From Polydactylus sextarius (taxonomy: Eukaryota > Chordata > Actinopteri > Polynemidae): 64,000 nucleotides of DNA. Below the pieces are notes generated by a model. That model saw only the letters and a list, made by a program, of their open reading frames with translations. It was not told the origin of the DNA and did not search any database. The stretch is taken from contig CM028918.1 in assembly GCA_016801845.1 (NCBI GenBank), forward strand, positions 14,852,501 through 14,916,500, in the 5' to 3' direction. Made by a program: the position numbers and the translations under genes. Shown here in pieces: positions 49,331 through 62,340 of the stretch. Each line of letters opens with the position of its first letter. Positions within the stretch are counted from its first letter, which is position 1.

Positions 49331-51377
49331 ATACATACATCAACTAAAATCTGTCCGCTCACGGATACAAGTCATTCTTACAATAATAGAAAAATTACAA
49401 ACAACAGAAGTTTAATTTCGATCCTAAAACGCTAAGGATCATTTCTGAGTAGATCCCTTCAACAGAAATAACCTCATGTCAAATAGACTTCAGTGTATTT
49501 GAATACAAGCTCTGTGTCATTTGCTTCCAGCCTGTCACACACCAACTGGGTTCATAGGCAAATATTCTACAATAAAAACTTATAATATATGTCAAAGTAA
49601 TAATTCAGAAACCTGTGTGAACTTCTCTCTGTTTGGATGGCTGTATGATAAAAAATAATGTCCCTTTTGTTTCAATATTTTTTTTAGACAGATTTAAGAT
49701 TCCTCTCCACTGACTTCTCAAAGTCCAAGGTCAAACCTTTTCAGGATATGGTGCTTTTGTTGCTGCTCAGGAGCTTTTAGTGGTATCATGCTGCATTTAG
49801 AGAAAATGTTTAGAGAGAGGGAAAAAGGACCAAGACCACTTGGCATAAATTCACCAACAACAGCATTATATGATTGTGAACAGTTCTTAATGGACAATGC
49901 CAAATGTTTTTAGACTATTTTGGGCCTCATCCAAAGCGAGTATTATGGCTATTTTGCACATAAGCAGTATATTAAGTGGGTTAACCTGAACAGCCACAAT
50001 GCTAATGATGATTTCCTCAAAGTTAAGACTTCAGCTCTGTTTGGTAGAACCTCCAATTACTGGTGGTTAAAGAAACGTTTTTTAATTATGCAAGTCCCTA
50101 AGTTCTATTTGAAATCACAACACTATTAACCACAGGTAACAGCAAGAATATCTCGAGTAGGTGTATAATACAATAAAATAAGCACCTTGTGTATATGACA
50201 GAGAAAAAACTGTATGTATATTATAATAAAATTGTTATGGAAAGTTGTGACCCAACTATTTGTTCCATATTTTGAAAAAGATCCCATGCACTAACTTTTG
50301 TCCAGCATATGCATGCATCAGTTACATTAACTCCATTCAGTGGCTGTTGCTGAATAATTTCTTTGGATTTATTGAAAATCTTAAAGATTAACTTGAAATA
50401 TTAACTTTGCAGACATAAATGAATGGAGTAGTGTTGAGCTGCTTGTTCTTAAATATTTGATTATGTGCACTTCATATTTTGAACTGTTATGAGCCTCTAT
50501 TAAGCTGTTATGTTCCTAAAAGCTTAGTTTGCAGTGCAAATTTTAGGGAAATACTCTTAGCTTGGCTGTTTGTGTAGCAGATTGAAATTTTGGCATGATA
50601 ATTGACTGCAATCTCTTCCTTAACCAAGTGGTAGTTTTTATTGTATCTTCAGATTGTCACGCATGACTTTGTATCCAATTTAACATCATTTCTGATACAT
50701 GTTTAATTAACGTAAGCAACCACTGCTACATGATAAAACTCCGGCGGTGCAGAGAAAATGTGTGAAACGTGAAATGCAAACGAAAGGCTGATGAACTGTG
50801 AACGTCCTACAACATTAGGAAGGACACGATGTAGAAATATCAGAGAGCAAGTTAATGATGTAAGATTCGGTAATCTAATCACTAACAAACACTGTAACTC
50901 TAGGGTGCTTTTCAGTGTTATTTATTCAGTTGTTAACCTGCCTCCAGTAGCTGTATTTAAACATCCTCTGAACACTTTTAAAAAATATTATTTTCTAAAA
51001 ATGTTCAAGCATAAAAGAATTATCCTGAGGATAAAAACACAAGGATGAAGGTCGCCTTCTGCATCGTGATTGAATCCACTGGGATGATATGTTTTTGATG
51101 CCGTTTCTGCATTGTCCTGGAGGAAACTGAGTCTCACATCACGTCCTCCACCTGTCACCCTGATATTGTTTCTTAATGAGGTGTTCGGTGCAGTCGGTGG
51201 CACCGTTTTCATTAGCCCCTTGACCACTGGCATTTTCTTTGTGTTTTTTTTTTTTTTTTATTTGCTCCCAGCCTTGATTCCTCATCTTCTGATAAGTAGG
51301 TGCCTGTCTTCCCAGCGTGTTTTTTAGCATGTCACACTACATATAATATTTGTTATGAGTCAACATAATAGCTGAGA
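49331..51377. other. Intergenic stretch, nothing firm
   Basis: No exon is supported. A mixed-composition segment at 51050-51235 (GTCCTGGAGGAAACTGAGTC, TTCGGTGCAGTCGGTGGCAC) is repeat-free and might be regulatory or transposon-derived; a T14 run follows at 51246-51259. Confidence 0.4.
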
Positions 51378-51378
51378 T

Positions 51379-51501
51379 ATTCTAATCTGGTTTCAGAGCC
51401 CCTCAGAGCACAGAGACAGTTCTCCTCAGGGAGATCAATGACCCTTTTTTGTGGCCAATGCCGGAAACTTCCTCTTTAAATCTTCTGAATCTTACTGCAG
51501 C
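51379..51501 (+). pseudogene. LINE (L2/CR1-type) reverse-transcriptase fragment
   Basis: From about 51387 one frame reads SGFRAPQSTETVLLREIND and, further on in the same frame, LNLLNLTAALNIAE. These match the QSGFRxxHSTETALLRVTND and VLVLLDLSAAFDTxDH blocks of L2/CR1-clade reverse transcriptases. The second block contains the catalytic motif A, in which the first aspartate is replaced (NLTAALN instead of DLSAAFD). The piece is short, preceded by a stop, and dead. Confidence 0.8.
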
Positions 51502-51925
51502 CTTGAATATTGCAGAGCAAATAACTGTATTGCAGTGCTCAAAGGCTTGTGTTGAAAAGACTTTTAAATTGGGTTTTTGCTCTAGGAAAGTCATCTTGAA
51601 AGTGCAAGAAGTTCAACACAAAGACTTCTAGATGCATTACCACTTTTTAAAAATTGAACAATAGGTGATTCTTATCTATATAAATTAGACCATTTATTGG
51701 CTTCAGGGTGTGATAAACAGTTTTAAGCATAAACACAGTTGTGTGCCAGATGGCAAACAAAGGAACTGTTTTGCAAGTCACAAGGAATTCTGAAGTCTTG
51801 TCAATGAAGGCTTAACTCAACATCTAAAAGTTGTTTTCAAATCACAATGGAATTAAGAACATCACTAACTCTACTGCTCTCTGATAGGGTTAGCTATTAG
51901 CTGATGTCAGACATTGCTTACTACA

Positions 51926-52190
51926 TTCATCCATCCATTTTGAGCTGCTTATAGCGGATCAAGTTGGTAGCAGTAGATGAAGCAATGTAAGTAGGCAGAT
52001 GTTCTACTCCCCAGCACTTTCAAGCTCCTCCTGGGGAATTCTATGCCATTTCCAGACAAGGTGGAATATATAATCTCTGTGGCATGTTCTAGATCTACCC
52101 CGAGGTCTCCATCAGCTGGATATGCCCTTTAAACCTCCAACAGGAGGCGCCTAAGAGGCATCTTAAACTAGCACATTTCAACACAAAGAA
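51926..52190 (+). repeat. Dispersed teleost repeat beginning CATCCATCCATTTT
   Basis: CATCCATCCATTTTGAGCTG, CTTATAGCGGATCAAG, CAAGCTCCTCCTGGGGAATT, TAATCTCTGTGGCATGTTC, CCCCGAGGTCTCCATCAGC and AACAGGAGGCGCCTAAGAGG follow the order of a very common fish repeat that may be LINE-derived. It includes a CTCF-like CCAACAGGAGGCGCC at 52137-52151. Confidence 0.65.
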
Positions 52191-52601
52191 GCAATGGCTC
52201 TTCAACCTAACTCTAATGCTGAGCCTAGAAACCATAGATGAAGGTTGGTCTTTCAGCTTATCTTGACAGGGTTGAAAGTAAAGAGGATTTAACAAATAAA
52301 TGTCAGTTGAAGTGAAGTCATTATTCATCAGTGTTAAAGACAAAGTTGAGGTGCAATCATTTGTCTTCACCCCAAACCTTTGATCGTGTCCATACATGGT
52401 AAACCGATCACGTAGAAGAGTCGAAATTAAACACTGCAACTACACTGCAGCTAAGTTACAACTGCATCAACAGTGTTGTAAAGACTTCAAAGAGTGATTG
52501 AATGAATTGAAGATGGTTTATTTTTATCTAAGATTTTTGACAAATTATTTTGATAAATCTTTTTACAAGAAAAAAACTTTAACAACACATACTAGGAAAA
52601 T

Positions 52602-52662
52602 TATACTATACTATACTATACTATACTATACTATACTATACTATAATATACTATACTATACT
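52602..52662. repeat. (TATAC)12 pentanucleotide microsatellite
   Basis: About twelve TATAC units with one imperfect unit (TATAA) near 52644. Confidence 0.95.
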
Positions 52663-53653
52663 TTGTTTTATGCGTCTGTATTATTTCTATGATGTGTTCA
52701 TTCTGGGGGGAAATACACACCACATGTAGCTGGTTTTAAATCTAATCTCTGTAAAAATGACATACGTGCTGAGGAGTATGAACAACTGATGCCTGATCAG
52801 TGGAGGCTGACATCCTGTCTGAGTGGGTGCATTACAATACTTTCTACTTGAAAGTCTTCCCCCGTGGGGTTTATAATGGCTTAATCTGCACTCTGTCTAT
52901 CCATCATACTCACTTGTCCTCCATCCCCTCGCTTTCCTTATCTCATAAAATGAAATATGAATCCAAGAAGAACCAAGTCATATGAATGCTGATTCTCTCC
53001 ACCCCTCATTTTGAGCAGCTGATAGGTGCAACAAGTGTATTCATATTTCCCCTGTGTACCTGATGATTATAAAGCATTTGTCACAGGGCCCTCTATCATC
53101 AAAGGTGGGCTGTACCTGTGAAAAAAGCAATGCCTGATGAACTCTTTATTGAAATGGAAAATTGCACTGATAATGGTTTCCAGTGGATTTTCCATCACGT
53201 CTCAGTAAAAGTCATGCTCTGCTGTACACTGTATCACTAGACTGTTCATCCGTGCTCTCGTGCTCCTTCAACTCATACTACTTTTGCTTGATCAGAGTGG
53301 CACAACATACTTCCTGCTGACTGGAAATTCTCAGGGTAAACTGACTGAATGAGAAACTCAGCAAGTTATAAAAGAACAGTATCTTCTCAGCCTTCAAATT
53401 GTAGAGCTGTTACACAATACCGACATCAGGGTAACACGTAGAGGCTGCCAGTACAGCAGACAGTCCCACAGAGAATCAACATGTTGCTTGGCAGCTCTAC
53501 TTGGCTTTGAATCCATCATTTTTGGTTTCCCTGAGCAACAAAACCAAACTAATGGCAGGCTAACACCAGAAAAACTGGATGTTACTGAAGGGATGCATTA
53601 ATTTCCCTGATTTGCTGTAAAAAAAAAAAAAAAAGTAAAATTGTTGTTATATA

Positions 53654-53689
53654 ATTGTTATTATATTGTTGAAAAAATATAATAACAAT
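53654..53689. repeat. AT-rich hairpin, perfect 14-bp stem
   Basis: ATTGTTATTATATT (53654-53667) and AATATAATAACAAT (53676-53689) are perfect reverse complements around an 8-base loop, just downstream of an A15 run (53620-53634). Confidence 0.85.
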
Positions 53690-54039
53690 CCCTGTCTTGA
53701 TATAACAAGATGCAGAAAAGCAGATAAAAACCAGCCCAGGGCAGAACATGTGGACAATGAAGATGACACTGAAACTGACATCTCTCTGGAGAATTATGTC
53801 AACTCCAGCTAATTATTACACCTTTATGTCTTTGAACAAATGCACCATACTGAAGAGCCATGGTACACTGAGCAGCTGAGAGAAAATCAGCATCAGTTTT
53901 AATGACCCCATGTTTAAGTTACTTCTTTGCAACGCAACTTTTCTCTGACAAACAAGTTTTCATGGACACACAGAGACTAATTAATAATGTGTGGCAGCTG
54001 TTCAGGAGAGCAGAAGGACCCAGAGCCTACTGAGAGAAT

Positions 54040-54810
54040 GGCTGCATCTGAATCCTCAGTATGTACTGCGTACTAGTCAGTGCCTACTACTCGACCATTA
54101 CAGTAGTAGCTTCTACATTATTAAGCTAGCCAGTAGCAGGTACAATTCAAATGTATTACAACACTGCCATCTTGGCTGTCCTGTGACCCAAATGTTTACA
54201 TCAATGTCATGATTTTGTTTGAAGCAGGGGGTTAACTACCACAGCTAGTTAGCTATGCAGTCATATCTGCAACTTTTTTACTCTCATTGGTGATGTGGAC
54301 AACTATGGACATGGCTTTTACTTACTGAACAGTCTAAATTTTTGTTTTAATGCAATTGCTTTTTAAGGTTTGTATAGAAACGGTCGGAGAAGCAGTTATA
54401 CATCACAGGACATCTGATCCTTTTAGCTGTTCCCTTGTTATCCCAAAACAAACTTTGTATAAAATTGTAAAAAAATATCAAAATAACCTCTCACTGGCTG
54501 ACGTCTCCTTTTCTATTCACTAACAAGCACGCAGATGTGGTTATCCATTACTATTTCCTATAAATAATTAATTAATCCAAGTAAGTATTGGACACCACAT
54601 CTTCTATGGTTTTCAACCTCCCAGTGACTTCTGGGATAGCGTAGTGTAGATCACTTGCACATTGCAAAATTCTACCAGAAGAAGGAAGCCATCCGAGTAC
54701 CTTTTGCTTTCTACTGAAAGCCTACTACGGTATTTGGACGTACTAGATTGTGGCTTACTTGTTTTTGCCTACTACATAGGTGGCTAATAGGGGTATTCGG
54801 ATGGAGGCAA
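54040..54810. mobile_element. MITE-like element with degenerate terminal inverted repeats
   Basis: The left end reads GGCTGCATCTGAATCC; the right end, in reverse complement, reads TTGCCTCCATCCGAATACCC. Both ends also carry CCTACTAC-type words further in (GTGCCTACTACTCGACC on the left; GTTTTTGCCTACTACATAGG on the right as written). Interior phrases such as GTGACTTCTGGGATAGCG, AGAAGGAAGCCATCCGAGTA are typical of a family I associate with fish genomes. No target duplication could be fixed and no transposase is present. Confidence 0.55.
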
Positions 54811-56329
54811 TGAGTAAATCCACAGGTGAGCAAGGAAGATGCTGAGGCCACCAGGTGGACACATAAGGAATAGCTAAATTTATAAGTACAGAAAAAAGGC
54901 TTGCAACAAGTTAAATTCAGGACTTTAAATCCTTAATCATATTGTAGGCTTATATTGTCAGCTTACTGCACACTGGTTTATGAAACTTTTAGTTAATTCT
55001 CAGCAGCTGGAGCTCAAGTAAAACCTTGAACAAGACACATCGCAGAGCTGGTTGTGTGAGAATTTAAAATATCGTACACTGATTATATATGAAAATATAG
55101 CACTACGTAATTAGTAATTAACTATGTTCAGGTAGGATGGACAACAGCTGTCATAAGACATCCACATCCATTTTATTTTCACGTATTCCTGGATTATCAA
55201 ATGCCAGAAAAGGACCTGACCAATCTGTCTGTCATAGCCTTTAAAATATTACTTTAATCTCATGTGTGAAACTGGTAATTACGATATCTTCAACATGACA
55301 GGAACAAAACATTAGCTCCTGTCTTGTCTTGTTTATTCTGAACCAATATTCGCCTCCATATCATCCAAAACACCTCATCTTCCCCACAAGCTGGGCTGTG
55401 TTTTGAAACTGCTGCTGTGTCCCTGTCAAGACGGTAAAATCATTTCTTCCTCCTCTGAAGACCAAAGGCTTGGAGCGTTTTTTTTTTTTCGACGCTCTCT
55501 ATCAACAACTGTGGGAGGAAGAAGAAGTGTCTTGATCTTTTAGTGAAGAAAGTTCTTTTCTTTTCTTCAAGCTTCAATCCATTGAGTCGGCATCCCTGCG
55601 GCCTTCTGCATAGCCCGAGGTGATGGTAGGAGGACGAGGCTTGAAAAGCATCAGACGGCAGCCCTGTGGAATTAATCAATGTGAGTTAGACGCCGTGTCA
55701 AGCAAAGGGAAAAGGAGAGGGACAAAGGGATCAGAAGAGAGACGAAATGTCAGAGAACAGATGTGAGGCAAAGATGGGAGATTGGAGTGTTTGGCAGCAT
55801 GGCAAAATGCTCTGTCCACTAACCTATGATATATAAATATAGATAAATAAATATGAAACTGTGAAAACATTATTTAGGTGTCATTGGAGAGAACTAGACA
55901 AATCCCAACAACATACTATGTTGTATGTTTAATTATTAATTTGTATTAAAGGTTTATTTATTTATTTATTTATTTGATTTGATTTGATTTATTTGAAACA
56001 TCCATAGTTCATTTCTCTATGTTTTACTTATCCTAAACACAAAGTGACAACAAAATGTCAAGATTGTACAATAGAGTCAAATATCTTCTATGAAAATGAG
56101 CTGAATGACTGCAACTGTAGCTTTTGAAAGAAACTTATGTGTGTGATTGAAAAGAGTTATAAAGTTTAGTCAGGCTTGCTTTTGGTTTTCTCAACTGTTT
56201 TACATAGAGTGAACATTCAACAAATGTAAATTAATTCTGTAACAAAGTTATAAAATGAAAAGTAAAGAAATGACCGGTACCATTTGCAGAAAAAAAGGCA
56301 TTGTCCTGTTAATCTTTGACTTTAAATTC
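54811..56329. other. Intergenic stretch, with a (TTTA)n / (TTTGA)n array
   Basis: TTTA and TTTGA units run at about 55949-55995. No exon is supported. Confidence 0.5.
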
Positions 56330-56550
56330 TAATTAGGCTTGGTGATTGAAACAACTGCCATACAATGTCAAGTTGCTTCATTTAAGCGTTGAGAAACTGC
56401 CTTTGTTTATGGGTCATTGCCTTTGTTTCTGTCTCAGCTGACTACTGTTGCTGTCCAGTGGGTCTTTGTTTCTCACTGACGGCTGAGGAACCACACCTGG
56501 TGTTAGATTAGCTCAGGTTCATTAACCACCAGAGGAGAGAAGTCATATCT
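56330..56550. other. Candidate conserved non-coding element with repeated Sox-like words
   Basis: CTGCCTTTGTTTATGGGTCA is followed closely by TTGCCTTTGTTTCTGTCTCA, placing two CTTTGTT Sox-like words 21 bases apart, and by GGGTCTTTGTTTCTC. The flanks have CTAATTAGGC and GGTTCATTAACCACC. No repeat family recognised. Confidence 0.3.
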
Positions 56551-59500
56551 GGTCTGGCAGTAGTGGAGTGAAAACAACAGGGTAAACACTATTATGGTCC
56601 AGATCAGTCTTCAGACAGTGAAAACAAGAATATAATGTGGCAATATCTGCATCACCACAAACGGTAGGAAATATGTAAATATTCTGTTTAGACACTGTGT
56701 AGACACAAAGTGTTTTAATGAAGGAAAGGATTCATTTATGCTGTTTTTCAATATGAAAATCTCAATTTGCACAAACCCTTTAATTATAAAAACAAAAATA
56801 TCTAGTTATGCTGACTTGTGCTGTTACATTGCTTTATCAGAAAAGCAATACATTAGAAAATCTAAGCCTCATTAGTTTCGCAGTCCAAAGCAGACACTTA
56901 ACTGAAAAAGTTGACAATTCGTCCAAGTAAATTCCTATTTCCTATTATTTAATGTAATTTAAAAAATCTGCTGTCTACCCACCCAGGTGGAGCTTATTGC
57001 CTGGCTCGGATATGAAAAAATGTCTATTAAAGCTTCTAAAGAGATGGCCTCAAATGTATGACAGTGTACATTTAAAGAACCTTTAAACATCTGAGGAAGT
57101 TATTTTAAGAGGATAAGAGGATCTCCATGTACACCTTGTGCATGTGCACAAGGACGAACAGGTGATGGAGTACAACTTGCTGCAAATGATTTCCCACTGT
57201 TTCGTAGATGTGAAGATGGTGGTAAGCAGCCAAGAAACACAGAAATACGCCACCAAAGGCAGGGAAGAATACAACAATAAGACTGCTTGCAGGTAAAAAT
57301 GGATGTAAATAATACAATTCCACACTTTTAGGAAGACTCAAATATTTTGCAAATGTTTTATGAGGATGGAAAGGCATTCAACACATTCCGTCAGATCTGA
57401 CAGACACCAGCGATGTGTTTTTGTGAGCACAGACACTGCCAAGTCAAAAGTGTGATATTTTTTTTCCATCAGGAGCTTGTGAGATTCCCTGGATCCAAAA
57501 TTTGCTGTGTTATACAAATACAGCTTGCACAAGATAAAATTCAACATAACCAAGATCTAATGCTAATTCACATTCCCAAAACTACACGTCCATTAGATTA
57601 AGAGGTTATTATGTAGTCTGATCCCGGCATAATCTGGCTGACAGTCTGGTGTTTTCTGTGGAATCTAAGCAAAACTGAGTAAAATGAATCTACAGGGTAT
57701 ACAGTGTTTGTAAGCACCAAATTCAAGCCAAGACATTATTCAAGACTTATTTGAGAGGTGGCAGGAGCAAAACTTTAAAAAAACGAAGAGAGAATGAAGA
57801 GTTGGACACAGGGGAGGCTGCAGGTGGGGGTATGGGCGCTTTACAGGACATGAAGGGATGTTGATTTACTTCTGCAGTGCATTTCTGTAGGTAAAGATAA
57901 AAACACGCATGAACACAGATAAACTCACTGTGAGCAGGAAAGGAAATGAAGAAAAAATAAAGACATAAATTCACTGCTTTTATTGTTTGCTGAGAAAAAA
58001 AAGTGTGGCAAACACAGAACCACCGTGCAGCAGTTCCACCCTGGTGGCTCACCACATGCTATATGTCCAACAACGAATGTCAGTGGTGGTAAAAGGCCAA
58101 GTCACAAGAAATGATTATCTACCATTGAGCTCACAGCGTGTAGGAAACGAGAGGAGAGCCGTGTTTCAATTCACACTTTTTACTTGTTGTTGAAAATGAA
58201 CTCCCAAGAAGAGAGAGAGCGTGGGGAGATGAAGTACTGTGGCTTGTTTACTCTTTTCCCCCTCTCTCTCTCTCTTTGCCAGGGTTTTATTATGTTATAT
58301 ATCATTTCATAGTCTTTCTTACTGCCATACTGCTGCTATATAAGCTTTGGTTTGTACACACCAATAAACCCTACTTTTATTGGTCTTATGATTACATAAA
58401 CAAACAAATCTAACGCAGTCATGCAAGGAATTAAATGCAACTTCAAGAGAAGTACAGAAAACATGACCTGGTTTTAATTCATATATTGAAGCAAGACACA
58501 TAAGTAACCTGTGAAGGCGTCTCAGGAGGCTGTTGGAAAATGAGCAACTGGAAAGATGAATATGTTTGTAAGAAAAATGACAAAGTAGTGATGTGGCTCT
58601 TGGCTGGAAGTTTGCTAGACACATAAAATACATTGAAATCAATAACGAAGAAAGATCATTAGAAGGACAGAACCCTGGCTTGGATTTCATTGGATTTGTG
58701 TTGATTTGTCTTTTTGGTGCCAAGGTGTTCAAGAGCCTTTTACATCCAGAGCTTAAAAGAGGAGTGATGGATTTCTTTTTGGTGTGGCATTAAATTGCTT
58801 GTTGTACAGGCTATTACAGTGCATTAAAATGATCATGAATGGTAGTTATTTCTCTAGTCAGACATTAACTATAACATACATAATTTTAAATACATAGTGT
58901 GGAAATGTGTAAACACTATTTTTTCTTGTCAACAAAATCTGAAAATATATGACTCAATGAATTTAACTATAATAGCAAACAATAGTAATAGCAATAGCAA
59001 ACTAATAATAGCAAACAAAGATTAATGAAGCTGATGAGAATGACTGTGTATCGTAGGAGGTTTTGTTCTTTTCTTAAATTAAATGAAGTTTTGTCTCGGC
59101 TGCAGCAACCTGAAACAACTTGCAAAAAAGTCCACTAAGAAAAGTGCACTGCTAACGTCTGTCTGCAGACAAGTTGGCTTATTAGCCAACAGTGTTGGCA
59201 GAAGTTTTGTGTTATTTATTGATGTTAAAAGTGGCAATACTGAAAAAAATTAACACCAAAATAAATATCCTTTGGTACTTTCTACCAATATTAGCTTGTC
59301 ACAGCAAGAAAAACATCTTAATAACCCTTCAACAAATGACACTTTGGTCAATTTAAGACATTCTCTCTTTTCAGAGCACTGTCTGCCCACTGTCTGGCTT
59401 TTGTAATACTGTTTCCATATACTGCCAGGGTTCAGCCCCAGACCTGTCGGTCCTGAGGCTTGACAGGACATAAACAAACTTGATGTCATGCCAAAAACAT

Positions 59501-61332
59501 TTCCACTTCTTTTTTTTTTTTTTAACTAAAAATGTCAATACTTTACAAAAATTCTGGCTTCTTTTGTGAATGTAAAAGTTCCTGAATATTTTAGAGGTTT
59601 TCTGCAGCAGTCTGCAGCAGATTGATAGAGAGAACAGGACATAACTATTTCCTGCAGCAAGCTGTAATCACTGTGAACCTGCTCTTCTACAGTAAACTCG
59701 TATACAGCAAAAACTCAACAGCCTTTTCTATAAACACCTACACTTGTTTATTGTTTAATGTTGAAGAAAACTGCCATAGTTCTGTAATCAATACTTCGTC
59801 TGATATGTATTCAATGAAACACATTATTTATATTTAGATATTGATGGGACATTAAAAAGAGCGGAACATCCTGACCTGCAGTTTCCTAAAAGCTGAGCAA
59901 AGCAAGTTTATTATCTTTCAAACTGGCTGATGAGACAGTAGAGACAGGTGCACTATTGTACCAGTGTGGTTTGGGAAAGTTGCCCAATAGGGATAAACAA
60001 CTCAGATAATTAGATGTCTTCCTATCAACCATTATAGTGGTGAGTCTGCAATATTTTAGAATTTGACCAATCAGAGCATTCTGTGTATAAGTGCTGACCA
60101 GTATTATTGCATCTGTCCAGGAGGAGCATTGAGGTATTAAGTGAGAAAGTTAAAGAAAATGTTGAAAAAGAGATTTGTGTACTATGTTATTCAAACTATT
60201 TAAAGACTGCATCATTCAGAGTTAAATTCCTGCTCCCCTGAGACTTTTATTCGGTCCCTATGTGTCTGATACCATCTAGCTACTGAGGAACCAAAGGTGT
60301 TCCCATCACTTATTGCTGACTTTATCTTTTGTAACTTTTATTAAGATGGAGAGGAGGAAAGCAACAGCAGAGAAATCACAGACTGAATAGAATAATCCCC
60401 TGGGATTACAAAAACAAAGAGGAAAGCAGTTTGTTGTTTAGAAATTACAAGAAGCACCAGAACAGAACAAAATTAATCAACAGTGATTGTTTCACTAATA
60501 TTATTTTACCTATGTGTAAAGTGCTTAAAAGATTTCCTACATGCTAACTAATACATCTTGACTGGTGTAATATCAGTATATATTCTCAATACTCTACATG
60601 CGTCTCTTTTGGGCTAGATTTAAATAAAACACATCTTGTGAATAAGGGAGATGTTACAGCAAAGACACTAAAGCGAACATTAATATTCATCAGCTTATCG
60701 CTACTATGTTTTCAGTGTTTGTGAAGGTCATAGAAAAATGGATAAATCTTCATCCTGATAGTGTGAAAAAAAAAAAAACCTACAAAAATAGTGCTGCAGA
60801 GACCGTAGAACACAGTTGCACAAATGCTGTATCAAATTTAGCTGTCCTCAATAAAATAACAATGCTATATGATGTAATGATGAGCTACATGCCAAGATTA
60901 ATAAGAAAATCATACATTGGTAATGTATTTGGTAACAGCGAAATAACTAAGACACAAAGGGACTTACACTGTGTGCTGTAGAGTCTGAGCATTGACTCAT
61001 TGACAAATTCCACCGAATACAAGTTTAATTTGCAAATTAAAAACTGTAACCAGTGCAACTTAGCAGGAATAATACATCTAATAACCAAAGTAGGATCAAA
61101 AGCATGACAAGGTTCAAAAACATAGGCACTAGAGTCATGTAGCTGTATGTAGCTGAGATGCCTGAATAGACTCTTTCTGACCAGAAGTGACCAAGTTCTT
61201 TAACACTGAGCCAGACTGAGTCAGGACAAAGTGATTAAATGTGTACCTGACACAGCAAAATCACTTTTCTCTTTCACAAAGTACTCGATTCAAATGCTGG
61301 TTACTGTTCACCCTGTGTCTGCATGGCTTTTA
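56551..61332. other. Long intergenic stretch, nothing assigned
   Basis: No exon, RNA gene or recognisable transposon. Poly(T/A) runs occur near 59510-59523 and 60766-60778. A 137-codon minus-strand open frame (58319-58732) has no protein-like features that I recognise. Confidence 0.45.
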
Positions 61333-61480
61333 ACTGGTTACTCTAAATGGCCTTTAGGTATGAATGTGTGTCTGGCAGTCTGTACCTTGCCCTTGCCCAA
61401 AGTCAGCTGGGATTTGCTCCAGCACTCCCCCCCAAGAGCCTCAAAGGATTAGTGGTATAGATAACAGAAGGATAGAATGA
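61333..61480 (+). repeat. SINE 3'-half fragment
   Basis: AACTGGTTACTCTAAATGGC, CTTTAGGTATGAATGTGTGT, then TGCCCAAAGTCAGCTGGGAT, TTGCTCCAGCACTCCCCCCC and GGATTAGTGGTATAGATAAC follow the order of the 3' part of the fish SINE (whose heads are at 14178 and 26106). The tRNA-like head is absent. Confidence 0.65.
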
Positions 61481-61577
61481 CTCACTACAAAATGACTGTT
61501 TCATAGCAAATTATCTTTGGCTGAGAAAAGAAACTGTCCAGTCTTATTTTGACCTGTTATCGAGTTACTTGTGAAAT

Positions 61578-61612
61578 TGACAGTAATCAGCACGAGCTGA
61601 TACGATCTGTCA
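61578..61612. repeat. Two-part hairpin
   Basis: TGACAG (61578-61583) pairs with CTGTCA (61607-61612), and inside it ATCAGC (61586-61591) pairs with GCTGAT (61596-61601) around an ACGA loop, leaving a TA/ACGAT internal loop. No RNA family recognised. Confidence 0.5.
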
Positions 61613-62340
61613 CTATCATCATTTATCATTTTCTAAACAGAGAAAATGACGGCTTGCACCAGCTATTATCTAAACGTTTTGTACAATGATCTTTGTTAAT
61701 GAGAGATAACAATTGTCACAATTGGCTTAATGTATTTTGCCAACGCGGCTATCAAAAGAGAATGAATCATCAGCTGACAAGGAAACTAAATCATTTGTCA
61801 CTCACTCATAGATTAGTGGTGACAGCATTACCAGAGGTGGACAAAACACAGTTGAGTTTAGTGAAGAAAAGATCAGGTTTTAATGAACTTTATTTTAACC
61901 ACTACCTATTCATTAAAATGTAACATATACAGGACGTTTCAGTAAGTTAAGAGGCAGTATGAATACAGATAGTATTTGCTCTGGGGAAGACAGAACTCCA
62001 GTACAGTGGTGTTAGTAATTCCCTGGGTTTATCATGCTGTTGTTGACCTTTTACAAACCTTCAAACTGATGGCTCCTTGGAAAGGTCTGAGACAATGAAG
62101 CCAGATTTTCTTTGATGGGGCAAACAAGTTGATCATTCCACAGAGAGTAGCCTATTACAGGCAAAAAGTATACTGCGGTTTATTATGAGGTGGGAGCTAG
62201 GGTCAAGGGAAGCTTGTTGTGTATGCAGGGCCAGTGGTGTCTAATGTGTGCTCTCCTCATTTACATTCAGTGTTTTACATTCTGCTTGGCAAATGGAGTC
62301 CCACATCACTGATTAATTACAGAAAACATGCTCTTACACT

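Noticed and set aside
52602..52662. CRISPR-like array
   Set aside because: Pentanucleotide repeat without spacers in a vertebrate genome.
58319..58732. 137-codon minus-strand frame
   Set aside because: Composition rich in C, S, L and H without any motif; expected by chance in 64 kb of six-frame translation.
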